From assembly GCA_019456165.1 (NCBI GenBank), contig VRUJ01000011.1, positions 1 to 64,000 on the forward strand: 64,000 bases of DNA, in the 5' to 3' direction. This stretch comes from Chloroflexota bacterium (GTDB taxonomy: Bacteria > Chloroflexota > Anaerolineae > Anaerolineales > UBA11579). The position numbers were made by a program, and so were the translations under genes. Below, piece after piece: positions 51,085-60,564 of this stretch (position 1 is its first letter; each line of letters starts with the position of its first letter). The notes under the pieces are model-generated. The model saw only the letters and a program-made list of their open reading frames with translations, was not told the DNA's origin and made no database searches.

Positions 51085-51432
51085 ATGGATGCAGATGCGC
51101 AAATAATGGACCAAAAACCCGGAGTGGACGATCAGGTGATATCTTCTCTAGGCAGCCTTGTGATAGGGGTAGTTGTGTGGTCAGTTTTATTTGGGGTTGC
51201 GGCGATTCTTATCGCGGCTGAACCGCCAGGGTTTAATCTGGGGGAAGTTTTAAGTTCGATGCAACTTGCGCCGATCCCTGGGGTTGACTTGTCAGGAGTA
51301 CATATCGAACTTAATCTGCTAAACTCTAGGACGAGTGGTGATATCATTGCTGGGGTGTATACATTTCTACCAATAGCCGTTGGTGTTTTGGCCGCTTTTA
51401 TTAGCTATAAAAAGCTCATTAAATTGGGATAA
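51085..51432 (+). CDS. Small two-helix membrane protein
   Basis: 115 residues with a GAGGAGAG site. Hydrophobic helices lie at about 23-45 and 90-107. The intervening 45-residue loop (PPGFNLGEVLSSM...GVHIELNLLN) is probably outside. The tail is basic (SYKKLIKLG), which fits an inside C terminus. I do not recognise the family. It faces away from rpmH and shares no operon with the gene that follows on the other strand. Confidence 0.65.
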   Translation: MDADAQIMDQKPGVDDQVISSLGSLVIGVVVWSVLFGVAAILIAAEPPGFNLGEVLSSMQLAPIPGVDLSGVHIELNLLNSRTSGDIIAGVYTFLPIAVGVLAAFISYKKLIKLG

Positions 51433-51497
51433 TTGGGTTTGTGGTGAAAATGTTGGAAAACGCGGCCTTTTCCAGTCTAGCTATTCACACATTCGTG

Positions 51498-51923
51498 TCA
51501 CTCACTATCCGGGTCGATCATACCTGGCTGATTCACTTCTATCACCTCCCCGTGTAAGTTAATTCGTACACGAAAACCAGCCATCCCTAAGTAAGCTCTC
51601 CCCTCTTCCGGGATTCCTGCGTCTAGAACTTTCTCGAATTGTTTATCCAGATTCTTGAGCTGATTTTCTAACATTGCTTGGCTGAAGATGTCGTCTGCAC
51701 CTAGCATTTCAGCCGTCTGTTTACTCAGAATATCCTCATTTCCTTTAATTAGCTCACCAAGCTGTTCAAGTACCTGGCGGTCCACTTCCTCCGCGGGAAT
51801 ATGCCGCCGGAATCCCGAGTCGTCTACCACGTAGCAGGGTTCATCCCCAACTAATGTGGTATCCACCGGGTTGTCGTATTCATCTACTACCAAGCCGGCG
51901 AAAAGTGGTTCTCGAACTGACAT
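51498..51923 (-). CDS. Conserved-looking hypothetical cytoplasmic protein
   Basis: 141 residues, soluble and acidic. It begins MSVREPLFAGLVVDEYDNPV, has CYVVDDSGFRRHIPAEEVDRQVL, a helical middle (ENQLKNLDKQFEKVL) and ends GFRVRINLHGEVIEVNQPGM. No catalytic motif is evident. The regular alternation of strands and helices and normal base composition suggest a real gene. Function unknown. Confidence 0.65.
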   Translation of the reverse strand: MSVREPLFAGLVVDEYDNPVDTTLVGDEPCYVVDDSGFRRHIPAEEVDRQVLEQLGELIKGNEDILSKQTAEMLGADDIFSQAMLENQLKNLDKQFEKVLDAGIPEEGRAYLGMAGFRVRINLHGEVIEVNQPGMIDPDSE

Positions 51924-52030
51924 GGGCTAGGGTATCCTCCGGGAATTTGTATTCCAAAGTTGATATCGATGACAAAATCATATCCTAGTTTCAGGATAAA
52001 ATTAGTTAACGTTTCATAAATAATTCAGGG

Positions 52031-52147
52031 CTATCTGGTGGGCTGTACCGGCTGGGGCGTCTGTACGTTGAAAACAAATTGGTTCATTAATGCCCAAGTC
52101 CAAACATAGGCATAATACGCCTCACGGGTCACTGGGCAATTCGGCAT
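52031..52147 (-). CDS. Possible small hydrophobic ORF overlapping the amidase end
   Basis: 38 codons from an ATG inside the 3' end of the amidase gene in another frame: MPNCPVTREAYYAYVWTWAL, then MNQFVFNVQTPQPVQPTR. The middle is aromatic and hydrophobic and could span a membrane. There is no ribosome binding site and no known family, so chance is quite possible. Confidence 0.2.
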   Translation of the reverse strand: MPNCPVTREAYYAYVWTWALMNQFVFNVQTPQPVQPTR

Positions 52148-52889
52148 CTTGATTGTAAATGAAACACAGAATGCCTTCTGAAATACCTTGAGCGACTTGG
52201 GATTGATTTTGAGTGAGGATTTGACGGTCGAGATTTAGAAAGCCAGTTTCTATAATGGCCGCGGTAGTATTTGGGTTGATTTCATTGAAAGCGTGGTAGC
52301 TTGTCATGTCTGGGGTGATACTGCCGTGGGATGGCAGGCCTGTAGCGGTTTGATAGCGGTTGTATAGACAGGCAACCAGACGCCCAGTTTTTTCTGGGGT
52401 TGTAGTTGCCAATGTGGCGGCTACTTTGAATCCTGTGGCGTTAATATCGACATAATCACATGAGTCGGCGTGGATGGAAACTAATGCCCTGGCATCATAT
52501 TGGATTAACAATTCATCATTTTCCATCAATAAGTCAACGTCCAAGCCTGCGGCGACAAGATTCTCCTTCACTAAAGTTGCGATCTCTTGATTGACTTCTT
52601 GTTCGGTTAGTCCATCCTCGCACACTGTACCTGAGTCTGATCCCCAGTGACCGACCACAATGCCGACTCTCGGTCGTGGACGCGGCGTAGGGGTTATGAG
52701 AGGTAGTTCGCTTTGATCCTCTTCGTTGAAAGCTTGACGAATTCCATCAATCAAACCAATTGGGAAAATACCTAACGGAGTCCAGGCGGTAAACAAGGTT
52801 GCCATCACAGCACCAACCCAGAAGACCACCCATATTTGACGAAGGATGTTGACCCTGGCTGGCCGGGTTTCCCTAACCGAAGGTTTCAT
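52122..52889 (-). CDS. N-acetylmuramoyl-L-alanine amidase (Amidase_3), membrane-anchored
   Basis: 255 residues from the ATG with GGAGAA upstream; an ATG five codons earlier lacks such a site. One N-terminal helix (about 15-40) and a linker precede the zinc amidase domain. Expected ligands: His81 (VGHWGS), Glu96 (LTEQEVN), His140 (SIHAD) and catalytic Glu214 (AAIIETGFLN). It cleaves the bond between MurNAc and the stem peptide, so it acts on the wall outside the membrane. It lies alone, with about 280 featureless bases to the divergent flavin reductase gene. Confidence 0.92.
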   Translation of the reverse strand: MKPSVRETRPARVNILRQIWVVFWVGAVMATLFTAWTPLGIFPIGLIDGIRQAFNEEDQSELPLITPTPRPRPRVGIVVGHWGSDSGTVCEDGLTEQEVNQEIATLVKENLVAAGLDVDLLMENDELLIQYDARALVSIHADSCDYVDINATGFKVAATLATTTPEKTGRLVACLYNRYQTATGLPSHGSITPDMTSYHAFNEINPNTTAAIIETGFLNLDRQILTQNQSQVAQGISEGILCFIYNQDAELPSDP

Positions 52890-53172
52890 ATTAGTCTTCT
52901 CCATATATATTGAAAAAGCCAGAATAATTTGCTTGCTCTATAGATGCGGCTCATTATTTTTTGGGGGCAAATCACATATTTGCTTTTGTCCTTTGAATTT
53001 GCCCCAATTCTCTCTGAGGGGTTCTTCCCTAGAATCCTACCTCAAATTATCATTTAACGACAAGCATAATTCAGATTAATCTCCCTAAGCAGCATTAGGT
53101 GAAATCCGAGTTATAAATATTGTGCACAAAATATACCAAATAAGATACAATGGTTTTTAAGGAGAAAAAATT

Positions 53173-53685
53173 ATGGAAAACGACACATTGACACCTGTAA
53201 GTGCAGATCATCTGCGCTCCACTATGCGTTTTTGGGCTACTGGAGTAACTATCCTAACTACGGATTTCGATGGGACCCGTAATGGCATGACTGTTAGTTC
53301 TTTCACATCCCTTTCATTGGATCCCCCTTCGGTTTTGGCTTCGCTAGGTAAGATCGCAGCTACTCATGATCTTGTTGCTGCCAGTGGCGTCTTTGGCATC
53401 ACGATCTTAACCAGCGAACAGGAGCATATTTCTAATCATTTCACCCAGACAGATCCTGAAATTGCTGATCCCTTCGCTGATCTCTCCGTGGAAACATTGG
53501 TTACCGGCAGTCCATTTCTTAAAGGGGGTATGGCTTACTTTGATTGCCGGGTAACAAATAAAGTTGATTCTGGTACGCATACCGTATTTATTGGCGAGGT
53601 GGTAGCGGTAAAGACTTTTGCCGAAACCGAGAATGCGGGTCCTCTTCTATATTACAATCAAAATTACAGACGGCTAAAAAGTTGA
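53173..53685 (+). CDS. Flavin reductase-like FMN-binding protein
   Basis: 170 residues with an AAGGAG site. The split-barrel flavin-reductase pattern is clear: MRFWATGVTILTT, then NGMTVSSFTSLSLDPPSVLASL, and near the end TVFIGEVV. Relatives such as HpaC reduce FMN with NAD(P)H and supply it to monooxygenases, or bind it as a prosthetic group. No monooxygenase gene is near, so the partner is unknown. Confidence 0.9.
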   Translation: MENDTLTPVSADHLRSTMRFWATGVTILTTDFDGTRNGMTVSSFTSLSLDPPSVLASLGKIAATHDLVAASGVFGITILTSEQEHISNHFTQTDPEIADPFADLSVETLVTGSPFLKGGMAYFDCRVTNKVDSGTHTVFIGEVVAVKTFAETENAGPLLYYNQNYRRLKS

Positions 53686-53708
53686 TCTGATCAAGCGGGG
53701 GGGATATA

Positions 53709-54905
53709 TCATGGTCCCCAGTGCAAATTATACGCGCTTGTTATTATGGGTAGTAAGGGGCTGCCATCTGTTTGCACCAAAACAACCGGGCCGCGCTGGG
53801 GGTGAACGCGGCCACCTGGGGGAACCTGAACAACCAAAACAAGGGAACCATCCATGGCCCATAACGCCTCAGAAAACAGCATCGCTTCGCTGCGCAGTGG
53901 TGTTCTGTCTGTAAATCCATCCAGAGCAGAGCTTACTAGGGTGAGTGAAATTTCATTTTCAGGGAATGCGGCTAGATTTGTGTAGAAATAAAACAGCTCT
54001 CCTGCAGGTGTTTGGAGAGGCCAACCTACGAAATTTAGCGTTCCATCCTGAGAAGTGGTTGGCACCAGGGTGGTCGCGGTTCCGCTGGCAGCATCGAAGC
54101 GCCATAATCCAGAATCGATCATACCAATGAATGGGCTGGCAACCAAGACTGCGCGGCTGTCGGGCGTCCAGGATTGGTAACAACACACCATGCCTCCCTC
54201 TAAGGGTACAATATCCCCGGTTGCGGGGGTCAATACGCTTAAAGTTTGGCCTTCGTACATTCCTGTGATGACCAGTAAACGGCTGCCATCCGGAGACCAA
54301 TTGTCGGGGAAATATAGTGCTAACGGAATTACCAGGTCATTATCCAGCACATTGATTTCGTTCGTCAGCATGTGGGTTGTAGTTCCGTCAGCGATTTGAT
54401 ATAGATTTATGCCATCCTGAGAGAATGCTAGGGCGCGGCCATCCGGAGACCAACGCGGGTTGCCGATCCGCCTGCGATAATAGTAATCATCGTCGTCGGT
54501 GAATGGTCCCCCATCGACTAATAACCTGCGCCCGTCACCAGTTCCGTCTACAAAGTAAAGCTGGTTGTTGACCACATATGCCACGCTGCCATCCAGTGGC
54601 GAGACGTCGAAATCGGTCACTTCGCTTGGTTCAGAGGTGATCTGGGTTTTGGTGATACCCTCTGTATCCAAACGCCATACCTGAAAACTATCAATACCCA
54701 TGTCGCTGAGAAAATATACTGAGCGCGGCAGGACCGAGCTATCCGGTTCTTGCGTTAAAGTGGAATTCTGACTTTCCATTGTCTCTGCCACCGAGGAAGC
54801 TAAAACGTGTTCTGACGTTGTCGGCTCGCTGCTGGATGGACCGCAAGCCAGAAATGTAAATAGTAAAACCAGGATAGCGGGGGTTAATTTATGGGATGAA
54901 CTCAT
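53709..54905 (-). CDS. Lipoprotein with TolB/WD40-like beta-propeller
   Basis: 398 residues. The lipoprotein signal ends TFLACG (lipobox Cys21), followed by a Ser/Thr/Glu linker. Then come repeated blades of the PD40/TolB type: SPLDGSVAYVVNNQLY, PRWSPDGRALAFSQDG, NWSPDGSRLLVITG and SWTPDSRAVLVAS. Such propellers bind proteins or ligands at the membrane surface. The ATG lies inside the end of the glycosidase gene (17-base overlap) with AAGGA before it, so the two are coupled. Confidence 0.85.
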   Translation of the reverse strand: MSSSHKLTPAILVLLFTFLACGPSSSEPTTSEHVLASSVAETMESQNSTLTQEPDSSVLPRSVYFLSDMGIDSFQVWRLDTEGITKTQITSEPSEVTDFDVSPLDGSVAYVVNNQLYFVDGTGDGRRLLVDGGPFTDDDDYYYRRRIGNPRWSPDGRALAFSQDGINLYQIADGTTTHMLTNEINVLDNDLVIPLALYFPDNWSPDGSRLLVITGMYEGQTLSVLTPATGDIVPLEGGMVCCYQSWTPDSRAVLVASPFIGMIDSGLWRFDAASGTATTLVPTTSQDGTLNFVGWPLQTPAGELFYFYTNLAAFPENEISLTLVSSALDGFTDRTPLRSEAMLFSEALWAMDGSLVLVVQVPPGGRVHPQRGPVVLVQTDGSPLLPIITSAYNLHWGP

Positions 54906-57315
54906 CGGTGTTTTCCTTTTGGATAATATTTAGTGCCTTCCCATCCACAATTTGCGGTAAATCATCGTCTACGGTAACCTTGTGTCCATCCGGGAAGGTG
55001 AGCGATGTGTGATTGCTAAGGCAGTCGATAGTAAGGCCGCGGAATTTAAGTATAACTGGCCAAGGGAAGGGGTTAAAAGCTTCTATGGCGACACGCCAGG
55101 GGGAGATAATGCGCACACCCAATGTGTCTAAGAATAGTCCCAGCGGTGGCAATCCACCCAGCGCGTTGCGCTCACCAACTCCTTCCCCGGTATCCGCGTG
55201 GTGGTGTTTGTGGAAAGCTCCCTCCGCTTTCAGTGTTTTGGTGATACCTGCCATTACCCTGGATACCAGATCAGCGGCCTCTGCGCGTGCGCCATAGCTG
55301 AGCAACCCTTCTCCAATCAAAGCATTCCAAGGCAGCCACACGCTTTCGCAAATAACCGCTTCCTTAGCCTTGGGAGGCATGGGGCAGGCCGGCAGGCCGT
55401 AAGGGTGATAGTATCGCTTGGGATTTGTGATACTTCGTTGGATGATCTTACCAGCGGTTTTTTCATCGGGGATTTTCGCCCACAAAGGCAGCAGCAGAGT
55501 GTGATCTTGGAGTTGGAAATCGACGAGATGTAATGAGACCTCTGCGTCTTCGGGCAGGCTTTCAACCTGAATACGTTCCAGGTCTGCGTAAAGGTTTTTC
55601 CCGGTCGCATTGCCTAAGCCCAAGTACCATTGGAATTGCTCGCGGCCAATACGCTCAACACGGTGTTTCCCACCGGGCGTGGTTGCATGCACGAAGACTT
55701 TAGTGTTCAGAGTGCTTTCGCCGTGGGTTTTTATGCGGATCAATATTCGTGCGGGCAAATCGAAGACCATATCCAGATAAATCTCCCCAGGACCTTTCCG
55801 CGTGCCCAGCAATTCGCCGCGTTGATTGTGGTGGGTATCCCGGTCCCAGTAGCGATAAGCAGCCGTACGCCCATACCATGAAGCGTCTACTGCACTGCGC
55901 AGGTTATCCGCGAACGCTTGCAGAGCAGGGATTGGTTCATTGCGGTTTATCAATTTTGCAATTTCAATTAGTATTTGGCATTCACGGTAAAGGAAAGCGC
56001 ATAGTGAAGGACTTTCAAACAACTTGATTTCAGCTCCTTGGGCCCAGGCTTGCCAATGGGCGAAGGTTGGGTTATCGTCGAACCCCGATTGCATAGGGTG
56101 GTCCCATTCAGGGATTCCATCCCCGTCCCGGTCTTGTTGATCTGAAAACCAGGATTGCAAGAATTCTAGGATTTTGGGGAAAGCGAGTTTTAGAAAATCT
56201 AGATCTTCGCTGTGTTGGTAAATGCGCCAGGTCAGGCTGGCTAGCAGAGGGGTTGCCAACATGCGGCTGCGCTGGCCAGCTAAGCCGGGTTTCCAATCGA
56301 TGCGACCATCTTCATTTTGCGTATCAAGGAAATTGAGCAGTAAACCCTTAACGATCTCCAGTTCACTGGGCAGCAATATACTGCTTAGGTACCACGTGTC
56401 AAGCGGAGTTTGCCCGTTCCATAAGTGGCTGTAATCGCTGCCATCTCCTTGAGTTGAATGGCCCTGGCTTGGCTGCCGAGTGTTTACCAGGGAAGTATGT
56501 TGAAGATATTGGGTTGGGCTGTGTAATAGGTTTATGGCCGCTTTCTGCCCTAAAGCGAAAGCGGTGTCCCAATCCGGATCACCTGTGTAGATTTCTATCT
56601 GGGAGGCGTTCGTCATCTCGATCCGGGCTACCTCTGCCTCCCATTTACGTGCACACGTATTGCGCGCCAAGCGGAACGAAGTTTCGGTTTCCGGTGTAGC
56701 TGCATGGGCCCAGGTGAGTTTCCGGGTTTGACCAGGCAGGAGTTCGATTTTATGTTTCAGCGCCGTGAAAGGACTGCTCATTTCTTCTGGGCCGCCCGTG
56801 ATAAAAACCACAGGAGCAAGCCCGTTAGTTTTCCCTTTTAAAATTATTGCGCCGTCCACTTTTTCCGGGCTGATCATTTCTCCCTCGCTGGTAGGATTGA
56901 GTAAAACCACCCATTCTAATTGAAATTCGCGCGGGGTGACCCCGTTGTTTTGCAGCCGAAATCTCCCTGATATCACGTGGCATTCCGGAACCCAATATTC
57001 CGCAGAAATATTAATACCTGGGAATGGGGAGTAGCTTAACCTGACGTAATTTGGAAAAAAGGAGTGAATAACCAAAGGAGTGTCAAATTCAGCTGGATCG
57101 CTTACGGTTGCGTCCCCTTCCACAAAGCGTGGAAAGATGCGCATGTTGCGCGCGCGTAATCCGTAGGTGGTTTGGAGCAAAACTGCCGCCGGGTCTCCGC
57201 TTCCCAAAATCAGTTCCCAGATCTGGTCGTCGGTGTAATCTAGATTGCCCAGGCGCGCATCCGCAGCCAAAACCAGTGAAAGAGGGTAGCCGGGTTGAAG
57301 GTTCCATTCGCGCAT
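54889..57315 (-). CDS. Six-hairpin (alpha/alpha)6 glycosidase-like protein
   Basis: 808 residues without a signal peptide, so probably cytoplasmic. An N-terminal beta-sandwich (about 1-230) is followed by a helical barrel. SDQQDRDGDGIPEWDHPMQS near residue 400 and FDDNPTF are typical of GH15/GH63/MGH1-like enzymes, where Asp and Glu act as acid and base. ACPMPPKAKEAVICESVWLPWN and GVGERNALGGLPPLGLFLD lie in the C-terminal half. Substrate is not evident; a glucosidase or amylo-glucosidase-type activity is plausible. No carbohydrate transporter is adjacent. Confidence 0.75.
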   Translation of the reverse strand: MREWNLQPGYPLSLVLAADARLGNLDYTDDQIWELILGSGDPAAVLLQTTYGLRARNMRIFPRFVEGDATVSDPAEFDTPLVIHSFFPNYVRLSYSPFPGINISAEYWVPECHVISGRFRLQNNGVTPREFQLEWVVLLNPTSEGEMISPEKVDGAIILKGKTNGLAPVVFITGGPEEMSSPFTALKHKIELLPGQTRKLTWAHAATPETETSFRLARNTCARKWEAEVARIEMTNASQIEIYTGDPDWDTAFALGQKAAINLLHSPTQYLQHTSLVNTRQPSQGHSTQGDGSDYSHLWNGQTPLDTWYLSSILLPSELEIVKGLLLNFLDTQNEDGRIDWKPGLAGQRSRMLATPLLASLTWRIYQHSEDLDFLKLAFPKILEFLQSWFSDQQDRDGDGIPEWDHPMQSGFDDNPTFAHWQAWAQGAEIKLFESPSLCAFLYRECQILIEIAKLINRNEPIPALQAFADNLRSAVDASWYGRTAAYRYWDRDTHHNQRGELLGTRKGPGEIYLDMVFDLPARILIRIKTHGESTLNTKVFVHATTPGGKHRVERIGREQFQWYLGLGNATGKNLYADLERIQVESLPEDAEVSLHLVDFQLQDHTLLLPLWAKIPDEKTAGKIIQRSITNPKRYYHPYGLPACPMPPKAKEAVICESVWLPWNALIGEGLLSYGARAEAADLVSRVMAGITKTLKAEGAFHKHHHADTGEGVGERNALGGLPPLGLFLDTLGVRIISPWRVAIEAFNPFPWPVILKFRGLTIDCLSNHTSLTFPDGHKVTVDDDLPQIVDGKALNIIQKENTDEFIP

Positions 57316-57416
57316 AGCTGAATTTTACGAGTAGTTTGCGTTAAGGTCAAAGGTATTGGTAGAAGATGTTTTATGCTAGAATCAAGAGAAGATTATTATA
57401 TCTAAAGTAGAGGTAT

Positions 57417-59129
57417 ATGATGCAGTTAACTTATGTAAAATCTGGGGAATTAAAAAACACACTTGAAAATGCCAGGAATTCGTCTCTTGATTTCATAGTG
57501 TTAAGTGCAGGCGCACTATTTTTGGAAAAAAAAATTACCATTGAGAGGTTAATTGAATATCTTGGACAATGTGTGCGCATATTGAAAAATGGGGGATTGT
57601 TATTTGTACACGGAAGGCCAGATTACCTTCCTGAGTTAGGGGTTTACCTTGATGAACATCTAAATTTCAAATATTGGATTTCTGTTGATTCGACCATTCA
57701 CCAACCCTCAAATGGATTACCATCGGTACATGCAGGGTTGCTTTTATTTTCCAAAGGCGAAGGAAGATTTAATATCAAACAAACACGCTTTACACACCAA
57801 ATGTGCTCTGCGTGCGGAAAGACTTTAAAAGATTGGGGTGGAAAAACACATTTAATGAATCCAGAAGGATATGCAATTTCTGATGTATGGAAAGATTTAC
57901 CAAAAGAGAATAATTACTCACAGATCTCAAATCCGTTACTAGATACTATATTGCGGCTTATTGATTTTCAACCCCCTAAGAAAAAACAGGAGTTGCTCGA
58001 AGAGGATTTTCTTCAATCAAGCTTCTCTGTGAAAGGATTAATCGCACCTAAGGAAGGAGTTTCAACCTTCCGGAAATCTATTTCTGAGAAGCAGAATCAA
58101 TATTTGCTACCCGGTTTTGTTAATAAACATAAATCAAGTAAACAAATGTCAAAATCTTTTGACGAAAAATTGTTTGACGTTGTTCAACAGGGAGATGCGA
58201 TTGATTTACTTAGGCAATATCCAGATAATTCGATTGATCTAGTATTTGCCGATCCTCCTTATAATCTTGATAAAAGCTACAGTAGCTACAATGATGGGCT
58301 AGAAGATAAGAGTTATCTGGAATGGTGTAATGCATGGTTGAAAGAATACACAAGGATTCTCAAACCTACCGGCTCCTTATTTGTATTGAACTTACCACGC
58401 TGGACTATGCATCATGCAAATTTTCTTAACAAATATTTGTATCTGCAAAATTGGATTGTGTGGGACGCGATGTCTGAGCCGAGAGGTAAACTGATGCCGG
58501 CTCATTATGGATTACTGTTTTATACAAAAGATTCCAAAAATTTTACTTTTAACTATCATAAATTTGAAAGAATTGATGCACGTTATTATTGTCGAAGAGC
58601 TTCGTGTATTCGAAAACGGAAAAAAGCTGGAGATGATGACAAGCAGATACTAACCGATATTTGGTGGGATATTCATCGCATTAAACACAAACGTGACAGG
58701 GATTACCATCCTTGTCAACTTCCAGAGAAATTGATGGAGCGAATCATTCAATTAACTACGAACAAAGGAGATATTGTCCTTGATGCTCTTGCTGGGGCTG
58801 GGACAACTCCTGTGGTTGCCTCGCGATTAGGAAGACATTACATTGCAATTGATGTTGACGATTATTATGTTGACATAATGAGGAAAAAACTCCAAGAAAT
58901 AAAAGTGAATGGAACTGTCCTACGGCAAAGCACAAGGAAACCAAATAGCAAATATACGAAAAAAGAATTACAACTGGAACTAAGAAAATTAGCAAGTGAA
59001 TTGGGTCGACTGCCTACGCCAAATGATGTTGTTGAAAAGAGTAGCTATGAAGTTGAAGTTTTTTTTGATAAGTTTCCTTCATGGGGAAAAGCTTTAAAAG
59101 CAGCGAAGTTGGAGGTAGGCCGTGATTGA
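57417..59129 (+). CDS. DNA N4/N6 methyltransferase with degenerate N-terminal twin domain and HNH-repeat tail
   Basis: 570 residues, AT-rich. The active domain (about 250-500) has DPPY (279-282), the motif order DPPY before FxGxG (beta class) and DALAGAGTT (456-464) for AdoMet binding. Residues 1-165 follow the same order (RILKNGGLLFVHGRP, YWISVD, HAGLLLFSKG, SDVWKDLP) but lack DPPY and the AdoMet loop, and carry CSACG, a possible zinc knuckle. Residues 514-566 (LRKLASELGRLPTPNDV...FPSWGKALKAAKL) match the homing-endonuclease-associated HNH_repeat DNA-binding module. It modifies host DNA against the nuclease encoded next, overlapping it by 8 bases. Confidence 0.88.
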   Translation: MMQLTYVKSGELKNTLENARNSSLDFIVLSAGALFLEKKITIERLIEYLGQCVRILKNGGLLFVHGRPDYLPELGVYLDEHLNFKYWISVDSTIHQPSNGLPSVHAGLLLFSKGEGRFNIKQTRFTHQMCSACGKTLKDWGGKTHLMNPEGYAISDVWKDLPKENNYSQISNPLLDTILRLIDFQPPKKKQELLEEDFLQSSFSVKGLIAPKEGVSTFRKSISEKQNQYLLPGFVNKHKSSKQMSKSFDEKLFDVVQQGDAIDLLRQYPDNSIDLVFADPPYNLDKSYSSYNDGLEDKSYLEWCNAWLKEYTRILKPTGSLFVLNLPRWTMHHANFLNKYLYLQNWIVWDAMSEPRGKLMPAHYGLLFYTKDSKNFTFNYHKFERIDARYYCRRASCIRKRKKAGDDDKQILTDIWWDIHRIKHKRDRDYHPCQLPEKLMERIIQLTTNKGDIVLDALAGAGTTPVVASRLGRHYIAIDVDDYYVDIMRKKLQEIKVNGTVLRQSTRKPNSKYTKKELQLELRKLASELGRLPTPNDVVEKSSYEVEVFFDKFPSWGKALKAAKLEVGRD

Positions 59130-60041
59130 AGCCCGAAAGATTTCTTTTCGAGAAGCATGGGATAGTACTACGGTTTTTTTGTAGATGATGATCTTGAAGA
59201 TGAAATAGATTCCAAAGTAGAGGCTCTTCTTAAAAGTGCAGGAGATTTGCATGAGGGTCAAATGACTGAACTAACAGCTGAAAAAGTTGTTAAGATATTA
59301 GTAGAAAAAACACTTGGTTTAGATGTAATACTAAAAGATATTGAACTTTCTGAAGAAAAATTTATGCGAATAGTTTCATTATTACGAAAGATTGGTAGAT
59401 TTGGGGATGGCTTTGAAAGTGAATGGAGTTTCACAAAGATTAAAAAGCAAATTAACAAAAATTTGGAATTTGCCAACATGATAGCTGAATTATTGCTTGA
59501 TGGTTATAAAGATACAGAGCTCCAGGAATACATTCCACGGTATTATCTTGATAACCTAAATTATCGAGAAATTGGCAGTAGCCCTATAGTAGCAAGGCGA
59601 ATTCGTTATAAACGTTCCCTAATTGGCACTTATGGAGGGAAAAAGGGTTATTATGTTGAGGGAAAGATTGAAAAAAAATTAGTTGAGATAGGGACACCTT
59701 ATGGGAAAGGGAGATCAAAAATAATCGAAACAGATATTGATTTTGCTATACCAAACACTGATGACCCTTGGATTGTAATTATGAGTACCTTTCAAGAAAC
59801 TACTTCTAGTGGTCAAACCAATAAAACTCGAGATATGCTAAGTGCTTTTGAGAGAATAAATCGACACAATAGTAGATATAATGAAAAAAGGGTGTTTGTG
59901 AATTTTGTAGATGGAGGCGGCTGGCTCGCAAGAAAACGCGATATGGAACGCTTAGTTAATCAATGCCATTATTATGTCAATCTAAAATCTTTGGATATGT
60001 TGGAAGCTATTGTAAAAAAACATATCCGACAATCAAAATAA
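59122..60041 (+). pseudogene. Type II restriction endonuclease-like gene with frameshift in a T7 tract
   Basis: From a GTG overlapping the methylase stop the frame reads VIEARKISFREAWDSTTVFL and stops. One more T in the run at 59174-59180 would join it to FVDDDLEDEIDSKVEALL and the 264-residue frame that continues to 60041 (internal starts TTG 59247, ATG 59262). The C-terminal part, ETDIDFAIPN...WIVIMSTFQETTSSGQTNK, looks like a PD-(D/E)xK-type core with Gln-x-Thr in the second motif; I could not name a subtype. Gene order and overlap support a cognate nuclease. It may be inactive, phase-variable, or a sequence error. Confidence 0.7.
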
Positions 60042-60075
60042 CGTCAAAGTTTACTGTTTTTATTCGGAGGATCCA

Positions 60076-60543
60076 ATGAGCCCAAAGCAACCAAAGATGC
60101 GTGGTCTATACTTCGAAGAATTTGAGGTGGGCCAGATTACCATATCTTCAGCGCGTACTGTAACCGAGGCCGATATTGTCACCTTTGCCGGACTTTCCGG
60201 CGACTACAACCAAATTCATACGGATGCCGAATTCAGCAAAGGCACGCCTTTTGGTAAACGTGTCGCACATGGTATTTTGGGCCTTTCTATAGCTTCTGGC
60301 TTGGCTATCCAAACCGGAGTATTAGAGGGCACAATAATTGCATTTCGTGAGATAAAATCCTGGAAATTCGTCAAACCAATTTTTATCGGAGATACTATTA
60401 ATGTAGTATTAGATATAAAAGAAACCAAGGCAATTCCACGCTTGGGGGGAGGCTCTGTGGCTATTCAGTTGGATGTGAAGAATCAAAATGACGAGACTGT
60501 TATGAGAGGCAACTGGAGCGTATTAATAAACAACCACCCCTAA
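60076..60543 (+). CDS. MaoC-like hot-dog hydratase
   Basis: 155 residues with a GGAGG site. The hydratase motif AGLSGDYNQIHTD gives the catalytic pair Asp43/His48 of (R)-specific enoyl-CoA hydratases; RVAHGILGLSIASGL is the central helix of the hot-dog fold. It would add water to a trans-2-enoyl-CoA. It returns to the normal base composition after the AT-rich island and is 21 bases upstream of the PBP gene, although the two have no evident link. Confidence 0.92.
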   Translation: MSPKQPKMRGLYFEEFEVGQITISSARTVTEADIVTFAGLSGDYNQIHTDAEFSKGTPFGKRVAHGILGLSIASGLAIQTGVLEGTIIAFREIKSWKFVKPIFIGDTINVVLDIKETKAIPRLGGGSVAIQLDVKNQNDETVMRGNWSVLINNHP

Positions 60544-60564
60544 TTTACTATTTCGCAGGTAACC

